Counted from the stretch's first letter, positions 13,426-23,753 are shown. The stretch: 36,468 bases of DNA from Candidatus Competibacteraceae bacterium (GCA_003989075.1 RXIX01000023.1:1-36468), one strand, 5' to 3'. A program made the numbers and translations. The notes: generated by a model not told the origin, from the sequence alone.

Positions 13426-14403
13426 ATGCCCGTGCATCATCCGCACGATCATTTCGTGCGTGAATTCCTCAGTGAACCGGCGCACGCCCGCGCGTTCCTG
13501 CGCGCCGTGCTGCCGGCGCCGCTGATCGAGGCCCTGGATTGGAGCGGCCTGCGCAGCGAAGCGGCGACCTTCATCGACGAAAACCTGCGGCAACAGTCAT
13601 CCGACCTGCTGTTTTCCGTGCCCGGCCTGACCGGCGAACCGCAGCAGATCTACCTGCTGTTCGAGCATAAATCGGCTCTGGATCCGCGTCTGGCGCAGCA
13701 ACTGCTCGGCTATCTGGCACGCATCTACGCCGCACAAAGCCAGCCGGCGCCGGTGGTCAGTCTGGTGTTCTACCACGGTGACGCGCCACACCCGGCCGGG
13801 CGGCGTTTTCTCGATGAACTCTCCCTGCCACCGCACAGCCAGACGCTTTATCAGCCGTACATTCCGGATTTTGGCTATGTGCTGTTCGATCTGGCGCGCG
13901 CTACGCCCCATCTTTGGCAATCGCTGGCACTGCGGCTGTTCCTGGCCGCCCTGGACAGTGCACGCGATCCCGATCCCGCGCGCCTGGCGGGCGTGCTACG
14001 GTTGGCTGATCAACTGCTGCGGGAATCCAGCAGCACCCGGATTGTCCATGCCGTACTGGTCTATCTGTTCCAGGTGACGGATTTGCAACCGGCGCAATGG
14101 CAGGCCTTGCTCAATCCACCTTTTTCACCCGATCTGGAGGCCACGATGATTTCCACCGCCCAGCAGCTGTTTGAACAAGGCAAGCTCGAAGGCCGTGTCG
14201 AAGGCCGTGTCGAAGGCCGTGTCGAAGGCCGGACTGAGGGTGAAACGCTGTTCCTGGAACGCCTGCTCCAGGCCAGGTTTGGCCCACTTTCGACCGCTGA
14301 TCGACAACGGATCATGATGGCAAGCCCGGAAACCCGGCTATCCTGGGGTGAACGGGTCCTGACCGCCGCCACGCTGGCCGACGTATTCGCCGAGACCCAT
14401 TAG
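13426..14403 (+). CDS. Rpn/YhgA-family PD-(D/E)XK nuclease (putative transposase PF04754)
   Basis: A 325-residue member of the Rpn (recombination-promoting nuclease) family, once annotated as transposase. E. coli RpnA is a DNA endonuclease that promotes RecA-independent recombination. The N-terminal [19 protein letters not shown] and [15 protein letters not shown] segments are characteristic. The PD-(D/E)XK residues appear as Asp60 (SSDLLF) and Glu80-x-Lys82 (LFEHKS). The C terminus has a QQLFEQGK helix, a run of EGRV repeats and a short helical domain. No terminal inverted repeats flank it, so it is not an obvious insertion sequence. It sits between dapD (nine-base gap) and dapE (115-base gap) with no clear Shine-Dalgarno, so translation may depend on coupling to dapD. 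No relation to lysine synthesis is implied; these genes occur in many chromosomal sites. Confidence 0.85.
   Translation: MPVHHPHDHFVREFLSEPAHARAFLRAVLPAPLIEALDWSGLRSEAATFIDENLRQQSSDLLFSVPGLTGEPQQIYLLFEHKSALDPRLAQQLLGYLARIYAAQSQPAPVVSLVFYHGDAPHPAGRRFLDELSLPPHSQTLYQPYIPDFGYVLFDLARATPHLWQSLALRLFLAALDSARDPDPARLAGVLRLADQLLRESSSTRIVHAVLVYLFQVTDLQPAQWQALLNPPFSPDLEATMISTAQQLFEQGKLEGRVEGRVEGRVEGRTEGETLFLERLLQARFGPLSTADRQRIMMASPETRLSWGERVLTAATLADVFAETH
14188..14235 (+). repeat. 12-bp in-frame tandem repeat in the Rpn-family gene
   Basis: Three perfect copies of a 12-base unit (14188-14199, 14200-14211, 14212-14223) and a diverged fourth (to 14235) encode [16 protein letters not shown] from residue 255. 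Because 12 is a multiple of three, slippage would change the linker length without breaking the frame. Confidence 0.9.
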
Positions 14404-14518
14404 GAAAATTCCCAATCCCTATCGTCCGCCCCGCACGGGTCGCGAGGTGACACTGCCCTGCTTCGCGCCCAGCCCGGGTGCGTCCCTTCTTCCTGTTCCT
14501 GCTGAAAAATGGATCGCA

Positions 14519-15676
14519 ATGTCCACCACACTGGCTCTTGCTCTCGACCTGATCCGCCGGCCTTCGATCACCCCGGAGGATGCCGGTTGCCAGGATGTCT
14601 TGAGCGCCCGGCTGGCAGCGCTCGGCTTCCGCCTGGAGCGGCTGCGCTTCGGCACGGTTGACAATCTATGGGCGCGACTGGGCGATAGCACGCCCGTGCT
14701 GGCCTTTGCCGGACACACCGACGTGGTACCGCCCGGCCCGCTGGAACAGTGGCAATCGCCACCGTTCGCCCCGGAACTGCGCGATGGCCTTCTGTTCGGG
14801 CGCGGCGCGGCGGATATGAAAGGCAGCCTGGCGGCAATGATCACGGCCTGCGAACGCTTTCTGGCTGCGCATCCCCGACCGCGCGGCTCCCTCGCCTTTC
14901 TGATCACCAGTGACGAGGAAGGCGCAGCGGTCGATGGCACGGTCCGGGTCGTCGAGCATCTGCAGGCACGCGGCGAAAGGATCGACTGGTGCCTGGTCGG
15001 CGAGCCCTCCAGCAGCGCCCGCATCGGCGACGTGATCAAGAATGGCCGGCGCGGCTCGCTCAACGGCCGGCTGCTGCTGCGCGGCGTTCAGGGCCATGTC
15101 GCCTATCCGCACCTGGCCCAGAACCCGATCCACGCCATCGGCGCGCTGCTGAGCGCCCTAACCGATGAGGTGTGGGATCAGGGCCACGATTTTTTCCCGC
15201 CGACTTCGTTCCAGATCTCCAACCTGCGCTCTGGCACCGGCGCGGTCAATGTAGTACCCGGTGAACTGGAGATGCTGTTCAACTTCCGCTTCTCGCCGGC
15301 GGTCACGGTCGCGGCACTGCAGGAACGCACCCGCCTGCTGGTCGAAACCGCCCTGCTCAACGAGGAAATCAAAACCGGCCAGGTATTCCAGTACGACCTG
15401 GACTGGACCCTGTCGGGATTACCGTTCTTCACCGCGCCGGGCACCCTGGTCGCCGCGGCCCAGGCCGCGATCCGCGCCGAAACCGGACAGGACGCAGAAC
15501 TATCCACCAGCGGCGGCACCTCCGATGGCCGTTTCATTGCCCCGACCGGCGCCCAGGTCATTGAACTGGGGCCGCTCAACGCCACCATTCACAAGGCCAA
15601 TGAACAGATTGCCGTCGCCGACCTGGATACGCTCAGCCGCATCTACGAGACGCTGCTCGTTCACCTGCTGGCGTGA
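14519..15676 (+). CDS. dapE: Succinyl-diaminopimelate desuccinylase
   Basis: A 385-residue di-zinc M20 peptidase-like enzyme that removes succinate from N-succinyl-LL-diaminopimelate, later in the same branch as DapD. The ATG at 14519 is chosen because [25 protein letters not shown] aligns with the start of E. coli DapE (375 residues); a GTG 72 bases upstream would add residues not seen in the family. Metal ligands and catalytic residues are visible in [31 protein letters not shown] (the catalytic Glu pair), VGEPSSS and the final NATIHKANE His. [14 protein letters not shown] is the usual substrate-binding loop. All sites are intact. Confidence 0.96.
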   Translation: MSTTLALALDLIRRPSITPEDAGCQDVLSARLAALGFRLERLRFGTVDNLWARLGDSTPVLAFAGHTDVVPPGPLEQWQSPPFAPELRDGLLFGRGAADMKGSLAAMITACERFLAAHPRPRGSLAFLITSDEEGAAVDGTVRVVEHLQARGERIDWCLVGEPSSSARIGDVIKNGRRGSLNGRLLLRGVQGHVAYPHLAQNPIHAIGALLSALTDEVWDQGHDFFPPTSFQISNLRSGTGAVNVVPGELEMLFNFRFSPAVTVAALQERTRLLVETALLNEEIKTGQVFQYDLDWTLSGLPFFTAPGTLVAAAQAAIRAETGQDAELSTSGGTSDGRFIAPTGAQVIELGPLNATIHKANEQIAVADLDTLSRIYETLLVHLLA

Positions 15677-15824
15677 TGCCTCTTGAAGACGCCATCCCTG
15701 AAGTGTCGCTGGAATCGTTAAAATCCCGACAATCGGCATGCCTCATGCATCCTGGGTTTACGCAACCTGAGGTCACCCTGATTCCTGGCCGGAATGGCCG
15801 GTGATGCGTGGATAACAGTCTGCT

Positions 15825-15854
15825 CCCCTGTCCCGCCTTCGCAAACGGCAGGGG
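15825..15854 (+). terminator. Possible terminator hairpin after dapE
   Basis: CCCCTG at 15825-15830 pairs with CAGGGG at 15849-15854, followed by ATTTTC. The loop is 18 bases with some inner pairing (CCG/CGG). It sits between dapE and the phosphofructokinase gene. The T-run is short, so this is a weak call. Confidence 0.3.
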
Positions 15855-15896
15855 ATTTTCAAGCGCCTTCAACTTCCTGTAAGCAGGACACTTTCC

Positions 15897-18125
15897 ATGT
15901 CTGAGACTGACACGCTTCCCCTCCAGATCGGCGTCCTCACCAGTGGTGGCGATGCCCAGGGCATGAACGCCGCAGTGCGCGCCGTGGTGCGTGCTGCCCT
16001 GCACGCGGGCGCCACCGTCCACGCCATCTACGAAGGCTATCAGGGCATGGTGGATGGCGGCGACCGCATCCGCCCGCTGTCCTGGGACGATGTCGGCAGC
16101 ATCCTGCACCGGGGCGGCACGATGATCGGTACCGCGCGCTGTCTGGCCTTTCGCGAGCGCACGGGCCGGTTGCGCGCCACCCTCAACCTGCTACAGCGCG
16201 GCATCGACCGCCTGGTGGTGATCGGCGGTGATGGCAGCCTGACCGGCGCCGACACCTTCCGCCGCGAATGGCCGGACCTGGTCGCGGAACTGCTGCAACA
16301 AGGCGCGATTGATGCCGATACTGCGGCACGCCATCCGGCGCTGATGATTGCCGGGCTGGTTGGCTCCATCGACAACGACATGGTCGGCACCGACATGACC
16401 ATCGGCGCCGATTCCGCCCTGCACCGTATCACCGAGGCCATCGACGCCCTCACCAGTACTGCTGCCAGTCACCAGCGCAGCTTCGTGGTTGAGGTGATGG
16501 GCCGCCACTGCGGCTACCTGGCCCTGATGAGCGCCATCGCCGGCGGCGCCGACTATGTGCTGATTCCGGAGAACCCGCCGCCCGAAGGCTGGGAAGCACA
16601 GATGTGTGAACTGCTGCGCAACGGCCGCGCCGCCGGTCGCCGCGACAGTATCGTCGTGGTCGCCGAGGGCGCGATCGACCGTCAGGGCCAGCCGATCAGC
16701 GCCGACTATGTGCGTCAGGTGCTGGAAAGCCGGCTCGGCGAGGATACCCGCGTCACCATCCTCGGCCATGTGCAGCGCGGCGGCACACCCAGCGCCTTCG
16801 ACCGCTGGATGAGCACCCTGCTCGGCCATGCTGCAGTGCAGGAGCTGCTCACAGCCACACCCGAGAGCGAACCACAACTGATCGGCATGCGCTATAACCG
16901 CGTCTGCCGCATCCCGCTGATGCCCTGCGTTCAGCAGACCCGCGCCGTCGCCGAGGTGATTACCCGCCGCGATTATGCCCAGGCGATGGCACTGCGCGGC
17001 GGCAGCTTCACCGAGATGTTCCAGATTTTCCAGGCGATGGCCGAGGCGCTGCCGAGCGTGGCGCCACCGGCCCAGCCGCAGCGGATCGCAGTGCTGCACG
17101 GCGGCGGACTGGCTCCGGGCATGAATACCGCTGCGCGCGCCGCAGTGCGTCTGGGCCTGGACCGTGGTCATACCCTGCTCGGCGTGCATGGCGGTTTTGA
17201 AGGGCTGCTCAATGGCCGGATCAGCACGCTCAGTTGGGGCGATGTCGAAGGCTGGACCGCGACGGGCGGCGCCGAACTGGGCACCACCCGCCAGGTGCCG
17301 AGCGTCGAGCAGCTTTATTCAGTGGCGCGCGCTTTGGAAACGCACCACGTCAACGGCCTGCTGGTGATCGGCGGCTGGATGGCCTATGAAGCGGCCTATC
17401 GGCTGTACAGCGAGCGTGACCGTTACCCGGCGTTCAAGATCCCGATCATCTGCCTGCCGGCGACCATTGATAACAACCTGCCCGGCTCGGATCTGAGCAT
17501 CGGCGCCGATACCGCGCTCAACGATATCGTCGCTGCGCTTGATCGCATCAAGCAGTCGGCGATGGCGGCGCGGCGCTGCTTCGTAGTGGAAACCATGGGC
17601 CGCCATTGTGGCTATCTGGCGCTGATGAGCGGCCTGGCCGGCGGCGCTGAGCGCATTTACCTGCCCGAGGAAGGCATCACTCTCAAGGGTCTGCAGGCCG
17701 ATGTCGAGCATATGATCGCCAGCTTCCGTGAGGGCCGGCGCCTGTATCTGACCATCCGCGGCGAGTACGCCAACGACCATTACACCACCGATTTTCTGTG
17801 CCGGCTGTTCGAGGAGGAAGGCGGCGATCTGTTCGATGTGCGTCAGGCGGTGCTCGGCCATATTCAGCAGGGCGGCAATCCCTCGCCCTTCGATCGGGTG
17901 CTGGCAACCCGGCTGGCGGCACACTGCATTGATTTCCTGACCGGCGAACTGGAGCGCGGCACGGCAGCCGGAGCCTTCATCGGCCTGGCCGAGGGCAAGG
18001 TCACCACTTTCCCGCTCAAGCAGATGCCCGACATGACCGATACCCGCTGCCGGCGGCCACTGCATCAATGGTGGCTGGATCTGCGCGCGGTCATGGCAGC
18101 GATGGCGCGGCCACGTCAACACTAG
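15897..18125 (+). CDS. Tandem-domain 6-phosphofructokinase, eukaryote-type
   Basis: A 742-residue protein made of two PfkA-like domains joined head to tail (about 10-370 and 395-735), the architecture of eukaryotic phosphofructokinase rather than the 320-residue bacterial PfkA. The N half looks catalytic: GGDGSLTGAD with Asp112, SIDNDMVGTD with the base Asp159, MGRHCGY and GHVQRGG. Gly after GGD, and Gly rather than Lys ahead of SIDND, mark ATP rather than pyrophosphate as donor. The C half is degenerate: GGWMAYEA replaces GGDGS (Trp494), TIDNN replaces TIDND, and GHIQQGG lacks the substrate Arg. It is therefore probably regulatory, as in eukaryotes. An AGGA precedes the ATG. It would supply glycolytic flux beside the glycogen genes. 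ATP dependence is inferred from residues only. Confidence 0.9.
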   Translation: MSETDTLPLQIGVLTSGGDAQGMNAAVRAVVRAALHAGATVHAIYEGYQGMVDGGDRIRPLSWDDVGSILHRGGTMIGTARCLAFRERTGRLRATLNLLQRGIDRLVVIGGDGSLTGADTFRREWPDLVAELLQQGAIDADTAARHPALMIAGLVGSIDNDMVGTDMTIGADSALHRITEAIDALTSTAASHQRSFVVEVMGRHCGYLALMSAIAGGADYVLIPENPPPEGWEAQMCELLRNGRAAGRRDSIVVVAEGAIDRQGQPISADYVRQVLESRLGEDTRVTILGHVQRGGTPSAFDRWMSTLLGHAAVQELLTATPESEPQLIGMRYNRVCRIPLMPCVQQTRAVAEVITRRDYAQAMALRGGSFTEMFQIFQAMAEALPSVAPPAQPQRIAVLHGGGLAPGMNTAARAAVRLGLDRGHTLLGVHGGFEGLLNGRISTLSWGDVEGWTATGGAELGTTRQVPSVEQLYSVARALETHHVNGLLVIGGWMAYEAAYRLYSERDRYPAFKIPIICLPATIDNNLPGSDLSIGADTALNDIVAALDRIKQSAMAARRCFVVETMGRHCGYLALMSGLAGGAERIYLPEEGITLKGLQADVEHMIASFREGRRLYLTIRGEYANDHYTTDFLCRLFEEEGGDLFDVRQAVLGHIQQGGNPSPFDRVLATRLAAHCIDFLTGELERGTAAGAFIGLAEGKVTTFPLKQMPDMTDTRCRRPLHQWWLDLRAVMAAMARPRQH

Positions 18126-18139
18126 GCACGCGGCGAAAG

Positions 18140-18170
18140 GCGCACCCCAGGCTTTTCGTCGAGGGTGCGC
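18140..18170. terminator. Hairpin between convergent phosphofructokinase and kinase genes
   Basis: GCGCACCC at 18140-18147 and GGGTGCGC at 18163-18170 form a perfect 8-bp stem with a 15-base loop in the 54-base gap between converging genes. There is no strong T-run on either strand. A bidirectional transcription block is the likely role; this is not certain. Confidence 0.4.
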
Positions 18171-18179
18171 ACACGCTGC

Positions 18180-21100
18180 TCAGGGCTGGGCGCGAACGGG
18201 CCGTGCACCCAGCACATCGAGTGCTTCGACATATTCAAAGCGCTCGATGTGCTGCTCCAACTGTTGCGCCCGCATGCCGAATGCCAGCCGGAACAGCGCC
18301 CGGTGCTGGGTGAAAACCTGTGTAGCGCGCAAATCGGCAGCAGTCAGTAACGACACCAGTTCAGCGAGTGCAGACTGCAACTGGGCCGTATCCACCACGC
18401 CATGCTCTTGTAGCGGTGCATCCAGAACAGCCAGCAGTTGCCCGGCCAGCGCATTGAATTCCGCCGCCAGGGCATCGGCCTGCCCACCAATGAGCGCGGG
18501 GTCGGCGCCGGTCGCCAGCGCCGTTTCCAATGCCGTGGCATGATCCCGCAGCGGCAGCAGGCCCAGATTGCCAAATACGCTCTTGAGCGAGTGCGCCAGC
18601 CGCCGGGCCGCAGCACGGTCGCCCTCAGCCAGCATCCGGCCCAGAAGATCCATATCCCCGGCATGGTCCAGGGCACAGCGGCGCAGCAGTTCGATATAGC
18701 GGGACTGGTGACCGTTGAGCACACGCAGGCCGGCGGCGCTGTCCAGGCCCCTGATCTTCGCCAGCTGCGTCAGTCGCGGATCCAGCGATGACGGCCGCGC
18801 CACCGGATCGGCGAGTGCCGGGCCATCATCGATCCGCGCCGGCAGCCAGCGCAGCAGCGCAGCAAACAGCTGCTCCGGATCCATGGGCTTGGCGACAAAG
18901 TCATTCATACCCGCAGCCAGACAGGCGCGCCGATCCTCCTCGAACACATTGGCGGTCATGGCCAGGATCGGCAGGCGCGTAGCATCGAAGCGCTCGCGCA
19001 ACAGACGGGTCGCGGTCAGGCCATCCATCACCGGCATCTGCACATCCATCAGCACCAGGGCGTAGGTCTGCTGCCGGACCCGCGCCACTGCCTCGCAACC
19101 ATCTGCGGCCGTATCCACCACCAGCCCCACCCCGCGCAGCAGATCCAGCGCCACCTCGCGATTCACCACATTATCCTCGACCAGCAACACCCGGTTTCCG
19201 GTATGGCGCTGACGCAGCCGCGTACTGCTGTCATGGTCCGGGCTTGCCACCGGTGCCATCAAGACCGGATGCCCTCGCTCCAGCCACGCAGTCAGCCAGA
19301 AGGTACTGCCCTGGCCCGGCGTACTCTCCACACCCACTGCTCCGCCCATCAGTTGTGCCAGACGCTGGGTGATCGCCAGCCCCAGCCCGGTGCCGCCATA
19401 TTTGCGCGTGATGGTGGCATCCGCCTGGGAAAACGCCGCGAACAGACACGCCTGATCAGCGGCGGCAATACCAATACCGGTATCCTGCACCTCGAAGCGC
19501 GCCAGCACCCGATCGCGCTCCTGCTCCAGCAGGCGCACGCGCAGCGTTACCGAACCGTATTCGGTGAACTTGACCGCGTTGCCGGCATAGTTCAGCAGCG
19601 CCTGACGCAGGCGGGTCGGATCACCGCGCAACCACAGCACCATATCATCGCCTTCCACCTCCACGCTCAAACCCCGGGCCTGGGCCGATTCAGCAATCAG
19701 CGAGCGCACATGATCGAGCAGCGCGCCAAGGGCAAAATCGGTCTGTTCCAGCACCAGTTTGCCGGCCTCAATCTTGGACAGGTCGAGAATATCGTTGAGC
19801 ATCGACAGCAGATGCCGGGCGGCGCTGTCGATGCGACCCAGACGGGCGGCCTGTTCCGGATTGCTTTCGGTCTGCCGCAGCAGGTGAGTCAAGCCGATGA
19901 TGGCATTCATCGGCGTGCGGATCTCGTGGCTCATATTGGCCAGGAAGGCACTCTTGGCGCGATTGGCCGCCTCGGCGCGCTCGCGCGCTTCAATCAATTG
20001 CGCGGTGCGCTCTTCGACCAGCTCTTCCAGATGATGGCGATGGCGATCGAGTTCGGCACCGACGCGCCTCTTTTCGGTGATGTCCTCCTTGACCGCCACA
20101 TAGTGCGTGATACGGCCATCGGCCTGACGCAGCGGGGTGATGATGGCAAATTCGGTGTATTCGCTGCCGTCCTTGCGCCGGTTGATGAACTCACCCTTCC
20201 AAGGCTGCCCCTGACTCAGCGCCGTCCACAGGCTTGCGTAGGTTTCCGGAGCGGTCCGGCCCGAGTGCAGCAGACGCGGGTTATGGCCCAGCACTTCATC
20301 GCGACTGTAGCCGGTGGCATTGACGAAGGTCTGGTTGACGTATTCGATATTCGCGTCCAGATCGGTGATGACGATGCTCTCGGGGCTTTGTTCGACCGCC
20401 TGCGCGAGCTTGCGCAGTTGCAGAGCGGCGCGGCGGCGCTGCACGATGCGCCACAGTTCGTTGCCGATCAACTGCACGGTTTCCACATCCAGCTCGTTGT
20501 AGTCGCTGGCCTTGTTGCCCACGCCGGTGAGCATCACCACCCGGCCATTTTCGATCACCGGAACCGACAGCAGCCGTTGCAAGGGCGCGTGACCTTCGGG
20601 CAGGCCACGCTGGCGCGCATCGGCGGCGTAATCGTTACAGATCAGCGGCTGGTGCTGGCGCAGAGCATCGGCCCACAGGCCCGCCTGGCTGACTGGATAG
20701 TGGCGATCAAACACCGCCTTGCAGTAGTCGCGCAGGGTGCGCCGCGACCAGGTGACCAGCTCAATGGTTTCCTCGTCATCGTTGACGAAGTGAATAAAGG
20801 CAATGCAACTGCCGGTCAGCTCCTCGGCCAGTTCCTGACCGCGCTGTAAAAAGGCAACCTCATCGACCTCCTCGGCAACCCGTGGCAATTCCAGCAGCGC
20901 TTCGGCACGGCGCGATTGCAGCGCCAGGGTGTCCTCGATGCGCTTGCGCTCGCTGATATCGCGGGAAATGCCGTAGCTGCCCATGATGCGCCCTTCGGCA
21001 TCGTACAGCGGACCCTTGATGGCCAGATAGGTCACCGGACCCCGCACGGTATCCAGTCGTTCCTCGCAGGTGATCACCTGGCCACTGTCGCGCACCGCCT

Positions 21101-22559
21101 GATCATTGGCCATGATCGTGGCCGCCTGCTCGGGCGGGAACAGCATCCTGTCATCCTGGCCGAGCACCTGCTGTTCGGCCTTGCCGGTGACCTGTTGGGC
21201 CTGACGGTTGAACAGGATGTAGCGCCCCTGGAGATCCTTGGCGAAGATGGCATCGGTGGAGGTGTTAGCAATCGCAGCCAGCAGCTGCAGTGCCCGCAGG
21301 CGCTCGGCCTGGGCCTGCTGCGTGCCCTGGGCAATCGCCAGTTGCTGGCGTTGCCGCTGCAGATACAGGCCAGCCACGGCCACAAACAGCGCCAGCATCC
21401 CCGTCAAGGCAATCCACAGGACATTGCCCGTCACTTCGTTATACAGCTCCACCCGGTCCAGCTTGGCCAGCAGGTACCAGTCGCTGCCGGGAATGTCGCG
21501 CCCGACCCCGAATACCGATACGCCCCGGTAATCGCGGCCCTCCAGGACATGATTCAAGCCGGCCGTGCCCCGCATCAGTTGCGCCGCCAGCAACAGCGGG
21601 TCATCCGCAGATCTGCTCAGGCTCAACGACGCATCGGGCACATGCCGCAACGGATTCAGAAAGACAATCTGCCGGCCATCGCGGCGAAACAGCACGATCT
21701 CACCACTGGGGCTGGGCACCGGCCAGTCGCCGAGTTGCCGGGGCAGGTAATGCTCGCCATCGGCATGCAGGATGATGATGGGACGGGGCAATCCGGCCAT
21801 CATCGGCAGACTGACCACGAAATCCAGATGCGCGCGGCCCTGAGCATCGCGATAGGGCTGGATCCAGTGCACCTCGCCGGTCTGGGCGGCGCGCAGACGC
21901 TCGGCGCGGACCCTGGCATCGATATCGGAAACCGCTGCCTCAGCGCACGGCTCGCTGCACCAGAGGAACCGCCCCTGTTCATCCAGCAGCGTGACCGCCT
22001 CAAAGGAACCCAGACTGGCAAACTCATTCAGGCGCTTGAACAGGCGATCGCGGCTCTCGTTATCGCCGGTTTCGCGCCAGCGCTGATAAAACTCCGCCAG
22101 GGCTTCACTGCTGTGAATGATGCGCGCGTTCCGGATGCGCTCTTCAAACCAGTCGGCGACCTGCTGGGCTTTCAGATCGGCAATGGCCTGCAGGCGCGCG
22201 ATCTGGGTCTGGCGCGCTTCGGCGATGGTCCGGCTGATCGAAGCAATCGTCAGACCCAGAATCAGCGGCGCCAGCACCAGCAGCGACAGCAGCACCGGAC
22301 GCAGTGACGGTGTATTTGCATTCGATAAGGTATCGGGTCCAAACCAGCGCCGCCGCAGCAGGCCATACAACAGCAGGGAGGTGACGGCGATGAACAGCCA
22401 GCCCTTGAGAGTACTGACCAGGGTCAGCGCCTGCGGCGAACTCAGCCACCATTCCACGACCTTATCGGACAGCAGAATCCACAGCGCGGCGAAAATGGCG
22501 TAGATCACCACCACGCGCAGGATATGGGCATGGTGCGCCTGAGTAGAGGAATCGCGCAT
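18180..22559 (-). CDS. Large tripartite hybrid sensor kinase (PAS-GAF-PAS-HisKA-HATPase-REC-HPt)
   Basis: A 1459-residue membrane kinase. Two transmembrane helices open the protein ([35 protein letters not shown]). A third ([19 protein letters not shown]) precedes a long periplasmic sensor closed by a fourth ([21 protein letters not shown]). Next come a PAS domain ([20 protein letters not shown]), a GAF domain ([20 protein letters not shown]) and a second PAS ([19 protein letters not shown]). HisKA carries His878 ([11 protein letters not shown]), HATPase follows, the receiver carries Asp1172 ([11 protein letters not shown]), and the C-terminal HPt carries His1323 ([14 protein letters not shown]). 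This is the full BarA/ArcB-type phosphorelay; no cognate regulator is adjacent. The ATG at 22559 is preferred: the longer frame to 22766 adds residues that overlap the SDR gene and are rich in Cys and Arg. The signal is unknown. Confidence 0.92.
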   Translation of the reverse strand: MRDSSTQAHHAHILRVVVIYAIFAALWILLSDKVVEWWLSSPQALTLVSTLKGWLFIAVTSLLLYGLLRRRWFGPDTLSNANTPSLRPVLLSLLVLAPLILGLTIASISRTIAEARQTQIARLQAIADLKAQQVADWFEERIRNARIIHSSEALAEFYQRWRETGDNESRDRLFKRLNEFASLGSFEAVTLLDEQGRFLWCSEPCAEAAVSDIDARVRAERLRAAQTGEVHWIQPYRDAQGRAHLDFVVSLPMMAGLPRPIIILHADGEHYLPRQLGDWPVPSPSGEIVLFRRDGRQIVFLNPLRHVPDASLSLSRSADDPLLLAAQLMRGTAGLNHVLEGRDYRGVSVFGVGRDIPGSDWYLLAKLDRVELYNEVTGNVLWIALTGMLALFVAVAGLYLQRQRQQLAIAQGTQQAQAERLRALQLLAAIANTSTDAIFAKDLQGRYILFNRQAQQVTGKAEQQVLGQDDRMLFPPEQAATIMANDQAVRDSGQVITCEERLDTVRGPVTYLAIKGPLYDAEGRIMGSYGISRDISERKRIEDTLALQSRRAEALLELPRVAEEVDEVAFLQRGQELAEELTGSCIAFIHFVNDDEETIELVTWSRRTLRDYCKAVFDRHYPVSQAGLWADALRQHQPLICNDYAADARQRGLPEGHAPLQRLLSVPVIENGRVVMLTGVGNKASDYNELDVETVQLIGNELWRIVQRRRAALQLRKLAQAVEQSPESIVITDLDANIEYVNQTFVNATGYSRDEVLGHNPRLLHSGRTAPETYASLWTALSQGQPWKGEFINRRKDGSEYTEFAIITPLRQADGRITHYVAVKEDITEKRRVGAELDRHRHHLEELVEERTAQLIEARERAEAANRAKSAFLANMSHEIRTPMNAIIGLTHLLRQTESNPEQAARLGRIDSAARHLLSMLNDILDLSKIEAGKLVLEQTDFALGALLDHVRSLIAESAQARGLSVEVEGDDMVLWLRGDPTRLRQALLNYAGNAVKFTEYGSVTLRVRLLEQERDRVLARFEVQDTGIGIAAADQACLFAAFSQADATITRKYGGTGLGLAITQRLAQLMGGAVGVESTPGQGSTFWLTAWLERGHPVLMAPVASPDHDSSTRLRQRHTGNRVLLVEDNVVNREVALDLLRGVGLVVDTAADGCEAVARVRQQTYALVLMDVQMPVMDGLTATRLLRERFDATRLPILAMTANVFEEDRRACLAAGMNDFVAKPMDPEQLFAALLRWLPARIDDGPALADPVARPSSLDPRLTQLAKIRGLDSAAGLRVLNGHQSRYIELLRRCALDHAGDMDLLGRMLAEGDRAAARRLAHSLKSVFGNLGLLPLRDHATALETALATGADPALIGGQADALAAEFNALAGQLLAVLDAPLQEHGVVDTAQLQSALAELVSLLTAADLRATQVFTQHRALFRLAFGMRAQQLEQHIERFEYVEALDVLGARPVRAQP

Positions 22560-22626
22560 GATCAAGCAGGACCTCTTGGTATTTCCTGGCGTTCGCCGGC
22601 ACACCGGGCGCGAGCCTAACCAGAGT

Positions 22627-23490
22627 TCAGCGCCGCCCGCCGCCACTGGCCCGGTGCAGCAGCGCATCCAGAGCCGACGTGGGCAGCAGGCGACGCAACA
22701 GGGCAAATAGATAGGTTGGCGCCGTGACAAAATAGCGCGCCTGGGGACGTGGGCTTTCCACGGCATGAATCAGCCGCTTCAGCACCGCTTCAGGCGGCAG
22801 GGTAAACGGCGCCGCAGGTCCTTCCTTGAGCAGTCGCGCTTCCATCGCCGCATACTGCTCCCGATGCACGCTGTGGGCAGGATCGATGTGCCGCTGATAG
22901 GCGACATGGGCATTATCGCGAAAACGGCTGAGAATCGGCCCCGGCTCGATCAGGCAAACGTGAATACCGGTGCCGCGCAGTTCCTGGCGCAGGGTATCCG
23001 CCAGACCTTCCAGGGCGAACTTGCTGGCAACATAGGCGCCCCGGTAGGCAAAGGCCACCAGCCCGAGCACCGAGCTATTGTAAACAATCCGGCCATGACC
23101 CTGACGGCGCAGCACCGGGATCACCTGATTGCTCAGCTCCTGGGTGCCAAACAGGTTGACCTCGAACTGCTCACGCAGCGCGGCGCGGCTCAGATCCTCC
23201 ACCGCACCCGGCTGACCGTAGGCAGCATTGTTGAACAGCGCGTCCAGCCGACCGCCGCTGCGCTCCAGGACCGTCGCCACCGCCGTGCGGATGGATGCCG
23301 AATCGCTTAAATCCAGCAGCAGGCTTTCCAGCCCCGCTGCCTGGAGCTGGGCCACATCAGCCGGCTGGCGCGCCGTAGCGAACACCCGCCAGCCGCGCGC
23401 CCGCAAACCTTCGGCGGCGCAACGACCAATGCCCGAGGAACAGCCGCTGATCAGAATTGTCCGCTCCTGCCCGTCCACATGCTGCTGCAT
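22627..23490 (-). CDS. Short-chain dehydrogenase/reductase (SDR)
   Basis: A 287-residue classical SDR. The cofactor motif is SGCSSGIG (residues 15-22), with ATARQ after the second strand where Arg suggests NADP preference. NNAAYG follows, with the catalytic Ser140 (VYNSS), Tyr153 and Lys157 (AYVASK). The C-terminal part ([15 protein letters not shown]) resembles SDRs annotated as short-chain alcohol or 17-beta-hydroxysteroid-like dehydrogenases. The substrate cannot be assigned. The ATG at 23490 has AGGAG 11 bases upstream; an alternative GTG at 23502 lies directly against that sequence and is less likely. The large kinase begins 67 bases downstream. The gene diverges from pstS across an AT-rich control region. 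Confidence 0.88.
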   Translation of the reverse strand: MQQHVDGQERTILISGCSSGIGRCAAEGLRARGWRVFATARQPADVAQLQAAGLESLLLDLSDSASIRTAVATVLERSGGRLDALFNNAAYGQPGAVEDLSRAALREQFEVNLFGTQELSNQVIPVLRRQGHGRIVYNSSVLGLVAFAYRGAYVASKFALEGLADTLRQELRGTGIHVCLIEPGPILSRFRDNAHVAYQRHIDPAHSVHREQYAAMEARLLKEGPAAPFTLPPEAVLKRLIHAVESPRPQARYFVTAPTYLFALLRRLLPTSALDALLHRASGGGRR

Positions 23491-23607
23491 GAATATTCCC
23501 ACTCCTGTCTCTTAAATGTTTCAAACCATAATCCAGCATAGCCTGAAAACAAACCGCCAGACCACGATCTGGCACATCACTCAAAATGCCTATCAGCCGC
23601 GAGGTGA

Positions 23608-23636
23608 TGCAATAAAAATGACATACAAATGCAATA
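23608..23636. promoter_or_regulatory. Pho-box-like triple heptamer upstream of pstS
   Basis: Three heptamers recur with exact 11-base periodicity and 4-base A-rich spacers: TGCAATA (23608-23614), TGACATA (23619-23625) and TGCAATA (23630-23636). On the minus strand they read TATTGCA, TATGTCA, TATTGCA. PhoB sites are direct 7-bp repeats (consensus CTGTCAT) spaced by 4 bp, so the geometry fits and the middle unit contains TGTCA. The orientation is opposite to pstS transcription and the outer units are imperfect. A weak TATTCC lies ten bases further on (23647-23652). Confidence 0.45.
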
Positions 23637-23741
23637 TAAAGGCCGCTATTCCGTAGTAGTTTTAGCGTAGTCTTTGCTATTGCAATCCTCAGGATGACGA
23701 GGATTTTTAATTTTACCATACAGTTACAACAAGACCGACTC

Positions 23742-23746
23742 GGAGG
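23742..23746 (+). promoter_or_regulatory. Ribosome-binding site fixing the pstS GTG start
   Basis: GGAGG at 23742-23746 stands seven bases before the GTG at 23754, immediately ahead of the signal peptide. An upstream ATG at 23694 would place 20 extra residues before the signal sequence and lies in AT-rich leader DNA. Confidence 0.8.
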
Positions 23747-23753
23747 CTGTTCC

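Noticed and set aside
14188-14235. CRISPR-like array
   Set aside because: The repeats are contiguous, coding and in frame, with no spacers.
13426-14403. Rpn-family gene as an insertion sequence
   Set aside because: The family was once called transposase, but there are no terminal inverted repeats or target duplications around the gene. It is better called a chromosomal nuclease gene.
15897-18125. Pyrophosphate-dependent phosphofructokinase
   Set aside because: The N half has Gly after GGD and Gly, not Lys, before SIDND, both typical of ATP-using enzymes.
19203-20849. Plus-strand frame of 548 codons opposite the large sensor kinase
   Set aside because: Antisense to clear PAS, GAF and kinase domains, with shadow-type composition and no ribosome-binding site.
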